DNA from: Candidatus Methylumidiphilus alinenensis | GTDB lineage: Bacteria; Pseudomonadota; Gammaproteobacteria; Methylococcales; Methylococcaceae | Assembly (NCBI GenBank): GCA_003242955.1 | Contig: QJPH01000352.1 | Coordinates: forward strand, 1 to 37,564 | DNA: 37,564 nucleotides | Direction of reading: 5' to 3' | Shown here: one piece after another, positions 25,490-34,786 of the stretch | Layout: each line of letters begins with the position of its first letter | Numbering within the stretch: position 1 is the stretch's first letter | The notes under the pieces: model-generated | The model's input: the letters and a program-made list of their open reading frames with translations, nothing else | Database searches by the model: none | Told to the model about the DNA's origin: nothing | Translations under genes and position numbers: made by a program

Positions 25490-25686
25490 TTCAGACTCCC
25501 TTAATGGATGAGTATCCGAATTAATACTACGGTAATCTTATCAGGATAAATTCAAACCGGCATTGTTTTCCTTTCATCCAGTTAAAATTTAGAAATTTTT
25601 GCTATTTAACTAGGGCATTAATTCATAGACCAAATTTCGTCGGTCTTGGTTCCAGCAGGACAGGGATGAAATCGCTTCAAGGGATG

Positions 25687-26307
25687 TCACCCTTTGAAGC
25701 CCTTGCCAACGAGGTAAACCTCCCGGCTGCGGTCTCGGGATGCTTTAGGTTTGCGGTTTGCCAACCCGGAAAAAGAATTTCGGGCATTTTTTTGATATTC
25801 TTCGAAACCAGCCCCCATGAAGAGCTTGGCCACAAAAGCCCCGCCTGGTTTCAATATTAGCCGCGCCATATCCAAAGCCAGTTCGGCAAGGTAAATGGCT
25901 CGAGTCTGGTCCACCACACGGGTTCCACTCATGTTCGGTGCCATGTCGGAGAGAACCAAATCGACAGGCTTTCCTTCCAATGCTTGCAGCACTTGGTTGA
26001 GTATCTGCTCATCTTGGAAATCGCCCTGGATGATCTCGACTCCAGGAATTGCTTCCACCGGCAGGATGTCCAAAGCTATAATTCTGCCATGCTTGCCGAT
26101 TTTTCCCGCCACGTACTGCGACCACCCTCCGGGTGCAGCCCCAAGGTCCACCACAGACATGCCGGGCCTGATGAGCCTATCACGGGAATCTATCTCCTCC
26201 AACTTAAACACGGCACGCGAACGATAACCTCGTTGCTGCGCCAGTTTCACGTATTCGTCGGAAAAATGCTCGCTAAGCCACCGCTGACTGCTACCGCTTT
26301 TTGTCAT
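25687..26307 (-). CDS. rlmE: 23S rRNA (uridine(2552)-2'-O)-methyltransferase RlmE
   Basis: 206 residues, the normal RlmE (RrmJ/FtsJ) length. SAM motif [16 protein letters not shown], catalytic residues expected at Lys in [11 protein letters not shown], Asp in [12 protein letters not shown], Lys in [11 protein letters not shown] and a C-terminal Glu in [11 protein letters not shown]. It methylates U2552 in the A loop of 23S rRNA late in 50S assembly. Upstream, divergently, lies yhbY, and downstream is ftsH, the classic gammaproteobacterial neighbourhood. Confidence 0.96.
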   Translation of the reverse strand: MTKSGSSQRWLSEHFSDEYVKLAQQRGYRSRAVFKLEEIDSRDRLIRPGMSVVDLGAAPGGWSQYVAGKIGKHGRIIALDILPVEAIPGVEIIQGDFQDEQILNQVLQALEGKPVDLVLSDMAPNMSGTRVVDQTRAIYLAELALDMARLILKPGGAFVAKLFMGAGFEEYQKNARNSFSGLANRKPKASRDRSREVYLVGKGFKG

Positions 26308-26350
26308 TTAAACACCAACCATCAATCTTTATGCTAAAGAGGAAAATCAT

Positions 26351-26620
26351 TTGAACTCCGAATTGAAAAAACAACTCCGCGCCAAGGCCCACGCACTAAA
26401 AGCCATTATTATAACCGGGCAATCGGGCATCACCCCTGCCTTGTTAATCGAAATAAATTTGGCACTAGACCACCATGAATTAATCAAAGTCCGTATCAAT
26501 GCGGAAGACCGCGAACAACGACGCGAAATGGCAGAAATAATTCGCAGTGAAACCGGTGCCGAGTTGATACATTCGATTGGGCATGTTATTACTATTTATA
26601 GGGTTAAGCCTGATAAATAG
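26351..26620 (+). CDS. yhbY: Ribosome assembly RNA-binding protein YhbY (CRM domain)
   Basis: 89 residues, a single CRM domain: LKKQLRAKAHALKAIIITGQ, SGITPALLIEINLALDHHELIKVRI (in part) and a C-terminal GHVITIYRVKP. The G.SG.T loop stands where GKHGLT lies in E. coli. It binds pre-50S particles. The start is TTG at 26351 with AGAGGA about 8 nt upstream; no ATG suits the N-terminus. Divergent from rlmE with a 43-bp gap that must hold both promoters. Confidence 0.93.
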   Translation: MNSELKKQLRAKAHALKAIIITGQSGITPALLIEINLALDHHELIKVRINAEDREQRREMAEIIRSETGAELIHSIGHVITIYRVKPDK

Positions 26621-26710
26621 ACGGATTTCCTAGGATTTTCCTATTTTTTTCGTTGACTACGCCGATTTAATAAAACCATTGATGACGGTAGCCAGATTGT
26701 TGGTTAAATC

Positions 26711-27829
26711 TTACGCAAAGCGATGCCGGAACATCCAGGCCGCTGCGGGAAGCGTGACCATTCCAATCAGCAGCATAGGCCATAGGTCGGGTATTAAAAG
26801 TTCGATTCCGGCACCTTCAAGAAAAACTCTTTGCACACAACGGATGGCATGGCGCAGGGGATTAAATAGTGTGACATACTGGAATCCCCTCGGCATGGTG
26901 CTGATGGGGGTCATGAAGCCCGACAACAAGATAATCGGCAGCATCAACACAAATGAGTAGAGCATGGCCTGTTGCATGTTGGCGGAAATGGAAGACACCA
27001 ACAATCCTATCCCGATGATGGCAAAAAGAAAAATGCCAAGGCAGAGGTAAAGCGTCAAAAAAGAACCCGCGAAGGGAATGTGAAACCACAGTTGGGCAAC
27101 CAGCAGCACCCCAGTCGCCTGACCCAACCCGATGGTTATCGGAGTCAGTGCTTTGCCTACCATAATCTCAGTCGGACTGAATGGGGTCACCAACAATTGG
27201 TCAAAGGTTCCATGTTCTCGCTCACGCGCCACCGACATGGCTGTCAGTATCAGAGTTTGCAATAGGGTAAGCGTAGCGATCATACCTGGGACCATAAACC
27301 AACGACTTTCCAGATTGGGGTTGTACCAAGCCCTAGTGATGCTTCGGACGGGCATCTTAGCTTCCCCGTGCCCGGCTCGCCACTGCGCATTAAATGTGGC
27401 AACCTCAGTAGAAATATAGCTGGACGCAATCGCGGCAGTATTGGAATTCCGTCCATCGACAATCAATTGCACCGGAGCGGTTAGACCCATCAATAGGTTC
27501 CGCTCGAAATTCTGGCCGATCTGGAGGACCAGCAGAGCCTTTTTGTCATCAATGATCGCTTCAATTTCTTTAACATTGCTAAGATTGCCAACCCGCAGGA
27601 AAACCCCTGAGCCGTCTAGTTGTGACAGCAATTGTGCCGATGCAAAGCTGCGATCCTGGTCTAAGACCGCGTAAGGTACATTGCTAAGGTCATAGCTTGC
27701 TGCATAACCGAAAATCAGGCACTGGATAATCGGAGGTACAAACAGGCTAATTCGGCTACGTGGGTCCTTTAGCACAACCAAAAATTCTTTACGCGTTAAA
27801 GCCAAAATACGCAGCAACGATTCAAACAT
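26711..27829 (-). CDS. ABC-2 type permease (YbhR-like)
   Basis: About 372 residues from ATG 27829, six bases after the stop of the preceding permease gene; the frame extends upstream inside that gene. ABC-2 architecture: one N-terminal TM (SLFVPPIIQCLIFGYAASYD), a large extracytoplasmic domain (about 45-175) and five C-terminal TM segments, with the conserved EREHGTFDQLLVTPFSPTEIMVGK block between TM2 and TM3. Likely forms a heterodimer with the permease encoded just upstream, driven by the double ATPase. The set matches the YbhGFSR exporter layout; in E. coli that system exports drugs and cations. Confidence 0.9.
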   Translation of the reverse strand: MFESLLRILALTRKEFLVVLKDPRSRISLFVPPIIQCLIFGYAASYDLSNVPYAVLDQDRSFASAQLLSQLDGSGVFLRVGNLSNVKEIEAIIDDKKALLVLQIGQNFERNLLMGLTAPVQLIVDGRNSNTAAIASSYISTEVATFNAQWRAGHGEAKMPVRSITRAWYNPNLESRWFMVPGMIATLTLLQTLILTAMSVAREREHGTFDQLLVTPFSPTEIMVGKALTPITIGLGQATGVLLVAQLWFHIPFAGSFLTLYLCLGIFLFAIIGIGLLVSSISANMQQAMLYSFVLMLPIILLSGFMTPISTMPRGFQYVTLFNPLRHAIRCVQRVFLEGAGIELLIPDLWPMLLIGMVTLPAAAWMFRHRFA

Positions 27830-27834
27830 GTCAT

Positions 27835-28986
27835 CTACCCTAATTTCTTTTTTGTTTTGATGCGGGCCAGCCATAACAATGCAATAGCCATCGCCCCAAC
27901 AACCATCAAGTCGGGGATGATGATAGGCCAGATATTCCCCGCCAGGAAAATCGTTTGCAAAAGCTCGTTGTAATACCGTGCCGGCAACACTAGGGTGATG
28001 ACCCGAAGCGCAACCGGCATGCTGCGGATATCGAAAAGAAAGCCCGATAGCATCATAGCCGGCAAATAAGAAACGATGATCGCAATTTGGCTGGCCAGAA
28101 ACTGATTCTTGGTGGCCGCTGAAATCAGCAGGCCCATTCCGAGTGTGACAAGCAAATAAAGCATTGAAGCACCTGCCAGCAGACTGGTTGAACCTCGCAA
28201 AGGCACATTGAAGAGGAATTTAGCCGCCATTATGCACAAAGCCAGGCCAATAACCCCTAAACAAAAATAGGGAATAATCTTGCCCAGTAGAATTTCCCCT
28301 ACCCGCACCGGTGTTACAAAAATTGCCTCTAAAGTACCCTGCTCCCACTCCCGCGCCATCAATAACGCTGTCAACAAAGCGCCTATCAACGTCATGATTA
28401 GAACAATTAAGCCAGGCACGAGAAAGTAGTGACTGTCATTATTTTTATTGAACCAAGTTTGGCTCTGAACGATGACAGGACCGTCATTGATGACCACCCC
28501 TTCCATTTTTTTGCGCAGAAAACTCTGGCCGATGGCTCCAAGGGCATAGCCTTGAACAATTCTGGCATAATTTGCATCGGAGCCATGCACTAAAACCTGG
28601 ATATCAGCGTTATTTGAAGCTATTTGATGCGAGAAATTCTGCCTAATGCGAACGATTCCATCAACCTTCCGCTGATTCATCAACTGTTGTGCCTGAGGCA
28701 TTGACGTCAACACCGTCGCTTTAAAATAAGGGGAGAGGGAGAATCCTGCCGCAATTTCGTCCGCCTCCTGTGAGCGATGTTCCAACACAACCGCAATCGG
28801 AACATTTTTGACATCCAGAGAAAGCCCGTAGCCAAAAATCAATATAAGCAACGCAGGCATCACAATTCCGATCAAAACCGTGCTAGGGTCACGCAACATT
28901 TGGCGACTTTCTTTGCGCACTAGCGCCCCGATGCGCCTGAGCCGGGAAGATATTGGGTCGTATCCAGCCGCTCTTGCGTGTTTCAC
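27835..28986 (-). CDS. ABC-2 type permease (YbhS-like)
   Basis: 383 residues, GTG start at 28986 overlapping the ATPase gene's TGA stop (GTGA). N-terminal TM VLIGIVMPALLILIFGYGLS, extracytoplasmic domain to about 190, then TM segments including HYFLVPGLIVLIMTLIGALLTALL (in part), EWEQGTLEAIFVTPVRVGEILLGK, and YLLVTLGMGLLISAATKNQF. Same family as the next permease but clearly diverged from it, which fits a heterodimeric pore. Third gene of the exporter operon. Confidence 0.9.
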   Translation of the reverse strand: MKHARAAGYDPISSRLRRIGALVRKESRQMLRDPSTVLIGIVMPALLILIFGYGLSLDVKNVPIAVVLEHRSQEADEIAAGFSLSPYFKATVLTSMPQAQQLMNQRKVDGIVRIRQNFSHQIASNNADIQVLVHGSDANYARIVQGYALGAIGQSFLRKKMEGVVINDGPVIVQSQTWFNKNNDSHYFLVPGLIVLIMTLIGALLTALLMAREWEQGTLEAIFVTPVRVGEILLGKIIPYFCLGVIGLALCIMAAKFLFNVPLRGSTSLLAGASMLYLLVTLGMGLLISAATKNQFLASQIAIIVSYLPAMMLSGFLFDIRSMPVALRVITLVLPARYYNELLQTIFLAGNIWPIIIPDLMVVGAMAIALLWLARIKTKKKLG

Positions 28987-30779
28987 GCAACCCCCATTGC
29001 CAGAGTGGAAGCCTTTTCACGGGCCTTTTCGACAATGGCTATGAAGGCATCTTCCATGCTTGGACGCTGGCCACCCCGGCTGTCAGCAAGCAGACGGATT
29101 TCAGCGGGCGTTCCCCGTGCAAGCAAACGCCCGGCATCTTGGATCAAAGCACGATCGCAATACTCGGCTTCCTCCATGAAATGAGTGGTGACAATCACGG
29201 TCACGCCCTGTTCTGCGAATAAGGTGATGCGCTGCCAAAACTCGCGCCTAGCCAACGGGTCCGCCCCGCTAGTGGGTTCGTCGAGAAACAGGATTTCCGG
29301 TTCGTGCAGCAGGGCCGCCGCCATTGCCAATCGCTGTTTATATCCTCCCGGCAGTTGTCCGCTGGGTAACTTGACTAGTTCCGAAAGCTCAAAATCTTGC
29401 AAAGCCCAATCGATACGGTCACGTTTGCGCCGTCCCCGCAAGCCATAAGCACTGGCGAAAAACTCCAGGTTTTCGATAACCGACAACTGGCCGTAGAGTG
29501 CAAATTTCTGAGCCACATAGCCAATACGCTGTCTGGCGGATGCGCGTGCGACACGAAGGTCTTCACCCGCAACTCGCAACGTGCCGGACGTGGCCGCCAA
29601 AAGACCGCACAACATGCGGAAAGTCGTCGTCTTGCCCGCTCCGTTTGGCCCGAGCAAGCCGAAGATTTCACCACGGCAAACTTCAAAGCTAATATGGTCG
29701 ACGGCAGTGAAAGCCCCAAATCTTTTCACTAGGTCATGAACCTCGATAATGATTTCGCAACGGTCTTTATCAGCCAGAGGGGTCTGCCGCACAGTGCCGG
29801 GTGAAACTGGTGCTGCCTTATTTCCCTGCTGGTGCAACAGCAACATGAAGCCATCCTCAAACCGGGCTGGTGTGGGTTGGACGTCCAGCCCTGCGGTAAG
29901 GCACCCAATCGAACCCAAAGACGCTTTCATTCCAGGCATCAGGACAACGCGGACTAACCCACCCTCAGGCACGGCATCAGCAATGCCCGGCTCATCAAAG
30001 CATTGGGCTTGGAGATTTCGGGCCGGTTGTCCCTCGGGCGGTTCGACCAAAAACACCCGTCCGTTAGCGAGTTTTGTCACTTCGCCGGGTGGCCCTTGCA
30101 CTAACACCTTTCCTTGGTTGAGGACAACCACATGACCACAACGTTCGGCTTCGTCCAAGTATGCCGTACTCAACAGCACCGTTAGGTTTTCGTCCCTAAC
30201 GAGACGCAGTATGATTTCCCACAATTCTCGCCTGGACAATGGATCGACACCGACTGTCGGTTCATCCAGCAGAAGCAACTCCGGAGACCTGACCAATGTA
30301 CAGGCAAGCCCCAATTTCTGCTTCATGCCCCCGGAAAGGCGGCCCGCCAAACGGTTAGCAAAAGAACCAAGATCGGTCATTTGCATCAACTGGGCATAGC
30401 GAAGTCTTTTCGCATCGGGTGTCACACCATGCAAGTCTGCATAAAGATCAAGGTTCTCTTGGACGCTTAAATCTTCATAGAGACCGAATTTTTGCGGCAT
30501 GTAACTGATGCGCGATTGTATTTGTTGCGGGTCGGCGGTGACATTGATCCCAAGCACCTCTAGCTTGCCAGAATCAGGCGCAATCAACCCCGCAGCCATG
30601 CGTAGCAAAGTAGTCTTGCCGGCCCCGTCGGGACCGACCAATGCAGCCAAAGTGCCATGGTGAATATTGAGAGAAACTTGTTCCAAGGCTTGAATATTTT
30701 CTCCACTAGTGCGGCGGAAAGCTTTACATAGGGCTATGCCAGATATCGCCTGTTCTTTATCTGGCACTTCGGACTTCAA
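28983..30779 (-). CDS. ABC transporter ATP-binding protein with two nucleotide-binding domains (YbhF-like)
   Basis: 598 residues. Domain 1: Walker A GPDGAGKTT (49-57), signature LSGGMKQKLGLACTL, Walker B LLLLDEPTVGVDPLSRRE. Domain 2: GPNGAGKTT (about 374-382), signature LPGGYKQRLAMAAAL, Walker B ILFLDEPTSGADPLARRE. Signature 2 has Pro in place of Ser, so that composite site may be slower. The tandem arrangement and neighbours match YbhF. TTG start at 30779 overlaps the TGA stop of the membrane fusion gene (TTGA). Energises the two-permease exporter. Confidence 0.92.
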   Translation of the reverse strand: MKSEVPDKEQAISGIALCKAFRRTSGENIQALEQVSLNIHHGTLAALVGPDGAGKTTLLRMAAGLIAPDSGKLEVLGINVTADPQQIQSRISYMPQKFGLYEDLSVQENLDLYADLHGVTPDAKRLRYAQLMQMTDLGSFANRLAGRLSGGMKQKLGLACTLVRSPELLLLDEPTVGVDPLSRRELWEIILRLVRDENLTVLLSTAYLDEAERCGHVVVLNQGKVLVQGPPGEVTKLANGRVFLVEPPEGQPARNLQAQCFDEPGIADAVPEGGLVRVVLMPGMKASLGSIGCLTAGLDVQPTPARFEDGFMLLLHQQGNKAAPVSPGTVRQTPLADKDRCEIIIEVHDLVKRFGAFTAVDHISFEVCRGEIFGLLGPNGAGKTTTFRMLCGLLAATSGTLRVAGEDLRVARASARQRIGYVAQKFALYGQLSVIENLEFFASAYGLRGRRKRDRIDWALQDFELSELVKLPSGQLPGGYKQRLAMAAALLHEPEILFLDEPTSGADPLARREFWQRITLFAEQGVTVIVTTHFMEEAEYCDRALIQDAGRLLARGTPAEIRLLADSRGGQRPSMEDAFIAIVEKAREKASTLAMGVA

Positions 30780-31807
30780 TGTCGAGCCTCGGATTTGGGC
30801 TGGGACTCAATCCCACCCAAAGGAAAGTGGACCGTCGCGGGCATTCCCAACTTTAACTCGTCCTTCTCGTCGCTGACAAACGCACGGACCTCATAAACAA
30901 GGCTAGGGCGCAATTCGACAGTTTCAACGGATTTAGGCGTAAATTCGGCGACGGGCGAAATGAAGCCGACCCACCCGTCAAACCGGCGATTTTCAAAGCT
31001 ATCGACTGTGATTGAAACCCGCATTCCCGAATGCAGCTTGCCCAGATCGGTTTCCGATACGTAGGCCCGAACCCATTTCGGATCAATGATGGCTAAGGAA
31101 AACACTGGTTTTTGTGGAGATGCCATCTCACCCGGTTCCATGATACGAGTCCTAACCACAGCATCACTAGGGGCCAACAGATCCGCATCCGCCAACTGCC
31201 TGCGCAACAGCTCAAGTTGAGCCGTGTTGGTCTGCAATTGCCATTCCGCTTGTTTAATATCCTCTTGCCGTGGTCCGATGACCAATAACTCGAGTGCCTT
31301 TTGCAGGGCTTTGAGCCTGGCCCTTGTTCCATTCAAGGCGAAATGGGCATTGTCAAAATCTTGCCGACTAACGGCACGTCCACTGGAATCCTTGGACAGT
31401 GAATCGAGTCGGTGGAATTGAAATTCGCTGTAAGCCGCATCCGCCTCGGCAGCATCGACATTAGCCCTTGCCTGGGCGATTTCTTCTGGCCGGCTTCCGT
31501 GATGGAACCGTTCGACAACTTGTTTTTGGGCTTCCACCTCTGCCTCGGCCTTATTGACTTGTGGTAACAACCGACTAGTGTCTAGACGCGCCAAAACCTG
31601 TCCCTTTTTTACCCTTTCGCCTTCTTGTGCCAATACTTCGACGATACGCTCGCTATTATTAAACGCTAGGGCGACCTCCCGCAAATCCATGTTGCCGAAA
31701 AGCACTAGTTCATTGGCATGGTCATCCGTATGAAAATAGCGCCATAGAGGTTCCGCACTAATGGCAACTGCGGCAAGAATTAGGAGGATTAGAATTTTTC
31801 TGATCAT
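30776..31807 (-). CDS. HlyD-family membrane fusion protein (YbhG-like)
   Basis: 343 residues with one N-terminal membrane anchor (MIRKILILLILAAVAISAEP). Biotinyl-lipoyl-like halves VEVLAQEGERVKKGQVLARLD and DADLLAPSDAVVRTRIMEPGEMAS (in part) flank a long coiled-coil hairpin (about 85-190: VNKAEAEVEAQKQVVERFHH and following). It would link the inner-membrane ABC permeases to an outer-membrane channel; none is encoded in the window. First gene of the four-gene exporter operon; upstream lies the element at 31939-32060. Confidence 0.92.
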   Translation of the reverse strand: MIRKILILLILAAVAISAEPLWRYFHTDDHANELVLFGNMDLREVALAFNNSERIVEVLAQEGERVKKGQVLARLDTSRLLPQVNKAEAEVEAQKQVVERFHHGSRPEEIAQARANVDAAEADAAYSEFQFHRLDSLSKDSSGRAVSRQDFDNAHFALNGTRARLKALQKALELLVIGPRQEDIKQAEWQLQTNTAQLELLRRQLADADLLAPSDAVVRTRIMEPGEMASPQKPVFSLAIIDPKWVRAYVSETDLGKLHSGMRVSITVDSFENRRFDGWVGFISPVAEFTPKSVETVELRPSLVYEVRAFVSDEKDELKLGMPATVHFPLGGIESQPKSEARH

Positions 31808-31938
31808 ATAGCGTTTGCAATATCACACGTTATTTGAAAAATATTAAGTTCCATGAAAAATTTTATTGTAAGCTATGCAACTGGCTAAGGATATGGTCGA
31901 AAATAACTTCCTTGTTGCTCGTTCCCAAGCTCCCGCTT

Positions 31939-32060
31939 CACTGCCATTAAGTTAAGTGAAATCAGCCCTTGACGGAACGCCAAGCCCCAGCTTGGCGCGG
32001 TACACCCTGATGCCAAGCTGGGGCTTGGCGTTCCGATAAACGCTTAACTTAATGGCAGTG
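31939..32060. mobile_element. MITE-like element, family B, copy 2 (perfect 12-bp target duplication)
   Basis: Perfect 18-bp ends CACTGCCATTAAGTTAAG / CTTAACTTAATGGCAGTG are flanked by AAGCTCCCGCTT at 31927-31938 and 32061-32072. Its interior palindrome (GGAACGCCAAGCCCCAGCTT and complement) is the one found inside family E at 7118-7282 and 8287-8460. The target itself, TTCCCAAGCTCCCGCTTGG, looks like another palindromic repeat. Confidence 0.92.
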
Positions 32061-32247
32061 AAGCTCCCGCTTGGCAATGGGATTTTTTTGGCGTGTCACC
32101 TGAATCAAGCATTTGCACGACCGACTTGTTACCGTCCATGGCCTGGATTTCGGCATCCATGCCGAAATGACGGATTTTCCTGGTTGGCTGGACTTGTGTA
32201 TAAAGATGAGAGCCGGAGCTTTGGAACCAGCCAATTTGTATCATGCA

Positions 32248-32727
32248 ATGATCGAAGCCAAAATTTTACTGCTATTGTTCATAGCCAATGGCGCGCCAAT
32301 CATCCTGCACAATTTGCTGGGCAATCTTTTTGGCCAACCGGTGGACAGCGGGATGGTTTGGCCCGACGGCAAACCCTTGTTGGGACCGACAAAAACATGG
32401 AGGGGCATCGCCGGTGCGGTGCTATCCAGCTCTGCCGCCGCCTGGGTGCTAAACTTGGGAGTCAGCGCAGGCCTGGCCGTCGGGGCTTTGGCAATGTTGG
32501 GAGACCTGCTCTCCAGCTTGCTCAAACGCCGGTTTGGCATCCTGCCTAGCGGCATGGCATTGGGTTTGGACCAGATTCCCGAATCACTGCTTCCCTTGTT
32601 ATGGCTAAAAGCCGAATTGCACCTTGGGTCAGGCGATGTTCTTCGGCTCACCATTGCATTTTTTGTGTTGGAGTTAGCCATCTCAAGGGTTCTATACTGG
32701 CTCGGCATACGCAAACAACCCTATTGA
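32248..32727 (+). CDS. CDP-archaeol-synthase-like membrane protein (CarS family)
   Basis: About 159 residues from ATG 32248; an earlier ATG at 32206 is possible and neither has a clear ribosome site. Four or five hydrophobic segments, starting AKILLLLFIANGAPIILHNL. Family marks are PDGKPLLGPTKTWRGIAGAV, MLGDLLSSLLKRRFGI and GLDQIPESLLPLL, which carry the conserved polar residues of CTP:2,3-di-O-geranylgeranylglycerol phosphate cytidylyltransferases (CarS, related to CdsA). In archaea this enzyme activates archaeal lipid precursors; bacterial homologues are of unsettled function, perhaps with another polyprenyl or lipid alcohol phosphate. It converges with and overlaps by 7 bp the metallophosphoesterase gene. 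Confidence 0.85.
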   Translation: MIEAKILLLLFIANGAPIILHNLLGNLFGQPVDSGMVWPDGKPLLGPTKTWRGIAGAVLSSSAAAWVLNLGVSAGLAVGALAMLGDLLSSLLKRRFGILPSGMALGLDQIPESLLPLLWLKAELHLGSGDVLRLTIAFFVLELAISRVLYWLGIRKQPY

Positions 32728-33698
32728 ATCTTGCGCAAGGTATGCACGGTGATTTCCGGCGGGCAATTCAAGCGAACATCGACAATGCAAGTTCCCGAAC
32801 CCGGCGAGGTATAACCCTGCAAACCATGGTAGCGCCAAGGCCCATTGCAAAAAGAGCGTGGGGCGCGGGCATTAAGCATCAGAGGGATGCCGCCAGGCAG
32901 GCAAATTTGCCCACCATGAGTATGTCCGCTCAACATGGCATCGAAACGCGCATAAAAAGCATGCCGATACATTTCCGGGGAATGGGACAATAGAATGGAT
33001 ATGCCTTCCGCTGGAATCGGGTCGGTTGCCTTCTCTAAATTTTCGGCCCGGTAATAATGTGCATCGTCAATCCCTGCCAGCCAAATCGTAGCGCCGCACC
33101 TTTCAATGGGCACTGCTTCATTCAGTAGCATTCTTATCCCCAAATCTTCCATGCCCGAAGCCATGCGAATGGTATCGTGATTGCCCAAAACAGCATAGAC
33201 AGGCGCTGCTATCTTTTCGCGGACTCGGCTCATAGCTTCCAGAGTTCGTTGATAGGGGCCAAAAGTCTTGTTCCGGTAATCGCCGGTCATCACACAAATA
33301 TCGTAATCCCCCACCCGATTTAAGGCATCAATGTGTGCATCTACGATGTCATCGGCAGCATCCAAGTGCAAATCGGTGAGATGGAGCAACTTAAAACCAT
33401 CAAACGCCACGGGCAGCCCTATAATATCAAACTCGTTATGACGGATCAAAATTCGCCTCGCATTGTCCTGCCCCCGTCCATGCAGCAGGAACAGCCTGAG
33501 TGCAAACCGGATGAGTCCGTGTATGGAGTACCAGTTTTCGATATGGAAAAAGCTGCGGCCTTGTCCAAAAATCCAAGACTCCCTGTCATGCTCAATTCCT
33601 AATCGAAGATCCATATGGCAACGCCCTACCCTCTCACTAAGGCGTCCGTAAATTTCAGCGTCAATCGGAGGGCAACGTTCAAGCTTGGATTTATTCAT
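32721..33698 (-). CDS. Metallophosphoesterase (YaeI/calcineurin-like)
   Basis: 325 residues. After a helical N-terminal extension of about 100 residues, the metal motifs appear in order: [33 protein letters not shown] and [10 protein letters not shown], all intact. This is the di-metal phosphoesterase fold of membrane-associated phosphodiesterases such as YaeI, which act on phospholipid-like substrates. There is no clear TM segment, though the region [16 protein letters not shown] is hydrophobic and amphipathic. The ATG overlaps the stop of the YchJ-like gene (ATGA), so the two are coupled. Confidence 0.9.
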   Translation of the reverse strand: MNKSKLERCPPIDAEIYGRLSERVGRCHMDLRLGIEHDRESWIFGQGRSFFHIENWYSIHGLIRFALRLFLLHGRGQDNARRILIRHNEFDIIGLPVAFDGFKLLHLTDLHLDAADDIVDAHIDALNRVGDYDICVMTGDYRNKTFGPYQRTLEAMSRVREKIAAPVYAVLGNHDTIRMASGMEDLGIRMLLNEAVPIERCGATIWLAGIDDAHYYRAENLEKATDPIPAEGISILLSHSPEMYRHAFYARFDAMLSGHTHGGQICLPGGIPLMLNARAPRSFCNGPWRYHGLQGYTSPGSGTCIVDVRLNCPPEITVHTLRKIQ

Positions 33699-34195
33699 GG
33701 GCTACTCCTAGTAGGTTTTTCATTGGCAATGACCGGCGACCCACAACATTTTTTGTATTTTCTTCCGCTTCCACACCAGCAGGGATCGTTACGGCCCGGA
33801 TTAGGTTCGCTTCGAACAATACCATCAAGGTAGAACCATTCACCCAACTCCTTGAGGAAACGGCTACACTCGCGAAAACGCAGCAGGACACCGCCTTGGC
33901 GATAGCTTGCGATAAACTCTACGACCCCCTCGGAATCCTTGATCCCGCCTGCCTCATACCACACAACATTCAATCCCACCCATTCGGTATCATCGTCCCG
34001 AAAGCCCAAATCTACGGGGCAAGTGCTTTGATGCCAAGTCTTCAGCAAGTAAGCCCCATTCTTCAGGTGATAAGCCGTATAGCGGGAACGCATTAAATCT
34101 AAGGCCGTCTTAGGTTTGAGGCTTCCAGACAAAAAAGGGCCGCAGCATTCCGATGACAACATCAATGAACCGCAAGGGCAGAGTCTATTCTCCAT
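33695..34195 (-). CDS. YchJ-like (UPF0225) SEC-C zinc-binding protein
   Basis: 166 residues. The N-terminal zinc motif LCPCGS...ECCGPFL and C-terminal SEC-C motif [17 protein letters not shown] flank a YchJ middle domain ([22 protein letters not shown], shown in part). SEC-C binds one zinc through Cys residues and also occurs at the end of SecA. YchJ-type proteins are soluble and of unknown function. It is coupled to the downstream metallophosphoesterase by an ATGA overlap. Confidence 0.9.
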   Translation of the reverse strand: MENRLCPCGSLMLSSECCGPFLSGSLKPKTALDLMRSRYTAYHLKNGAYLLKTWHQSTCPVDLGFRDDDTEWVGLNVVWYEAGGIKDSEGVVEFIASYRQGGVLLRFRECSRFLKELGEWFYLDGIVRSEPNPGRNDPCWCGSGRKYKKCCGSPVIANEKPTRSSP

Positions 34196-34288
34196 GGCTA
34201 GTACCCAAGACGGAGCGCTTGAACCTGTAGTGCGCCCCGAGATAAGTCATCAGTCATCAGCATACTCAACGTGCGGGCTCCTTAATTT

Positions 34289-34415
34289 AGATGTTGCGCA
34301 CACACAGCGGTTCTGTTGTCGGCAATGGGTTGCCGACCTACGGCGATTTGATTTGGAGTGTCAAGGCTTGCCTTGACAGGCAAAGCGAGCTTTGCCACTC
34401 CATGCATAACATCAG
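34289..34415. mobile_element. MITE-like element, family A, copy 2
   Basis: Degenerate left end AGATGTTGCGCA and right end GCATAACATCAG, flanked by TTAATTT (34282-34288) and TTAATTA (34416-34422), a 7-bp target as for the copy at 3295-3443. The interior differs: a TGGAGTG...CACTCCA palindrome with GTCAAGGCTTGCCTTGAC. Its right target includes the stop codon of the gene at 34416-34730. Confidence 0.7.
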
Positions 34416-34730
34416 TTAATTAATGTGAGCCACACTGTCCAAAAGTCTGGCCAGTTTGGTGATGGCATCGGAAACGCCCTTGGCCAACTCATTAACCTGA
34501 GAAGGCTCCTTGACGGTGAACACAGCCTTGGAAGCAGCTAGCGCCATGGCCTGTGCAGCCACCAGAAACAACTGGGATGAAACATTCAAAGTGGCATTGA
34601 CTAAATCTATCTTTTGCTGGAACAACTGGTCAAGCAATTCGTCGATCTGTTCCCCTGCCGTTGCAGGCATTTCGCTTAGGGTTTCCAATGCATCTATGGT
34701 TTTTTGCAGGTCTTGAATCAGACTATCCAC
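34416..34730 (-). CDS. Small helical protein of unknown function
   Basis: About 104 residues if started at GTG 34730, which has AGAGGG eight bases upstream. The frame is open to 34925 but that part crosses a palindromic element and is not credible. The protein is all-helical: VDSLIQDLQKTIDALETLSE, ATAGEQIDELLDQLFQQKID, and a hydrophobic Ala-rich helix LFLVAAQAMALAASKAVF, then SQVNELAKGVSDAITKLARL. Pattern and size recall phasin-like or coiled-coil structural proteins, but no family is certain. It stands divergent from the pyrophosphohydrolase-hflD pair. Confidence 0.6.
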   Translation of the reverse strand: MDSLIQDLQKTIDALETLSEMPATAGEQIDELLDQLFQQKIDLVNATLNVSSQLFLVAAQAMALAASKAVFTVKEPSQVNELAKGVSDAITKLARLLDSVAHIN

Positions 34731-34786
34731 GTTTTTAACCCTCTCGCACGAACGATTTTTAAGGATAATAAGGCCGGGCTTGGGAT

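Noticed and set aside
26621-26710. Rho-independent terminator between yhbY and the exporter operon
   Set aside because: There is a T-run (ATTTTTTT) but only a 4-bp stem before it; the evidence is too weak to annotate.
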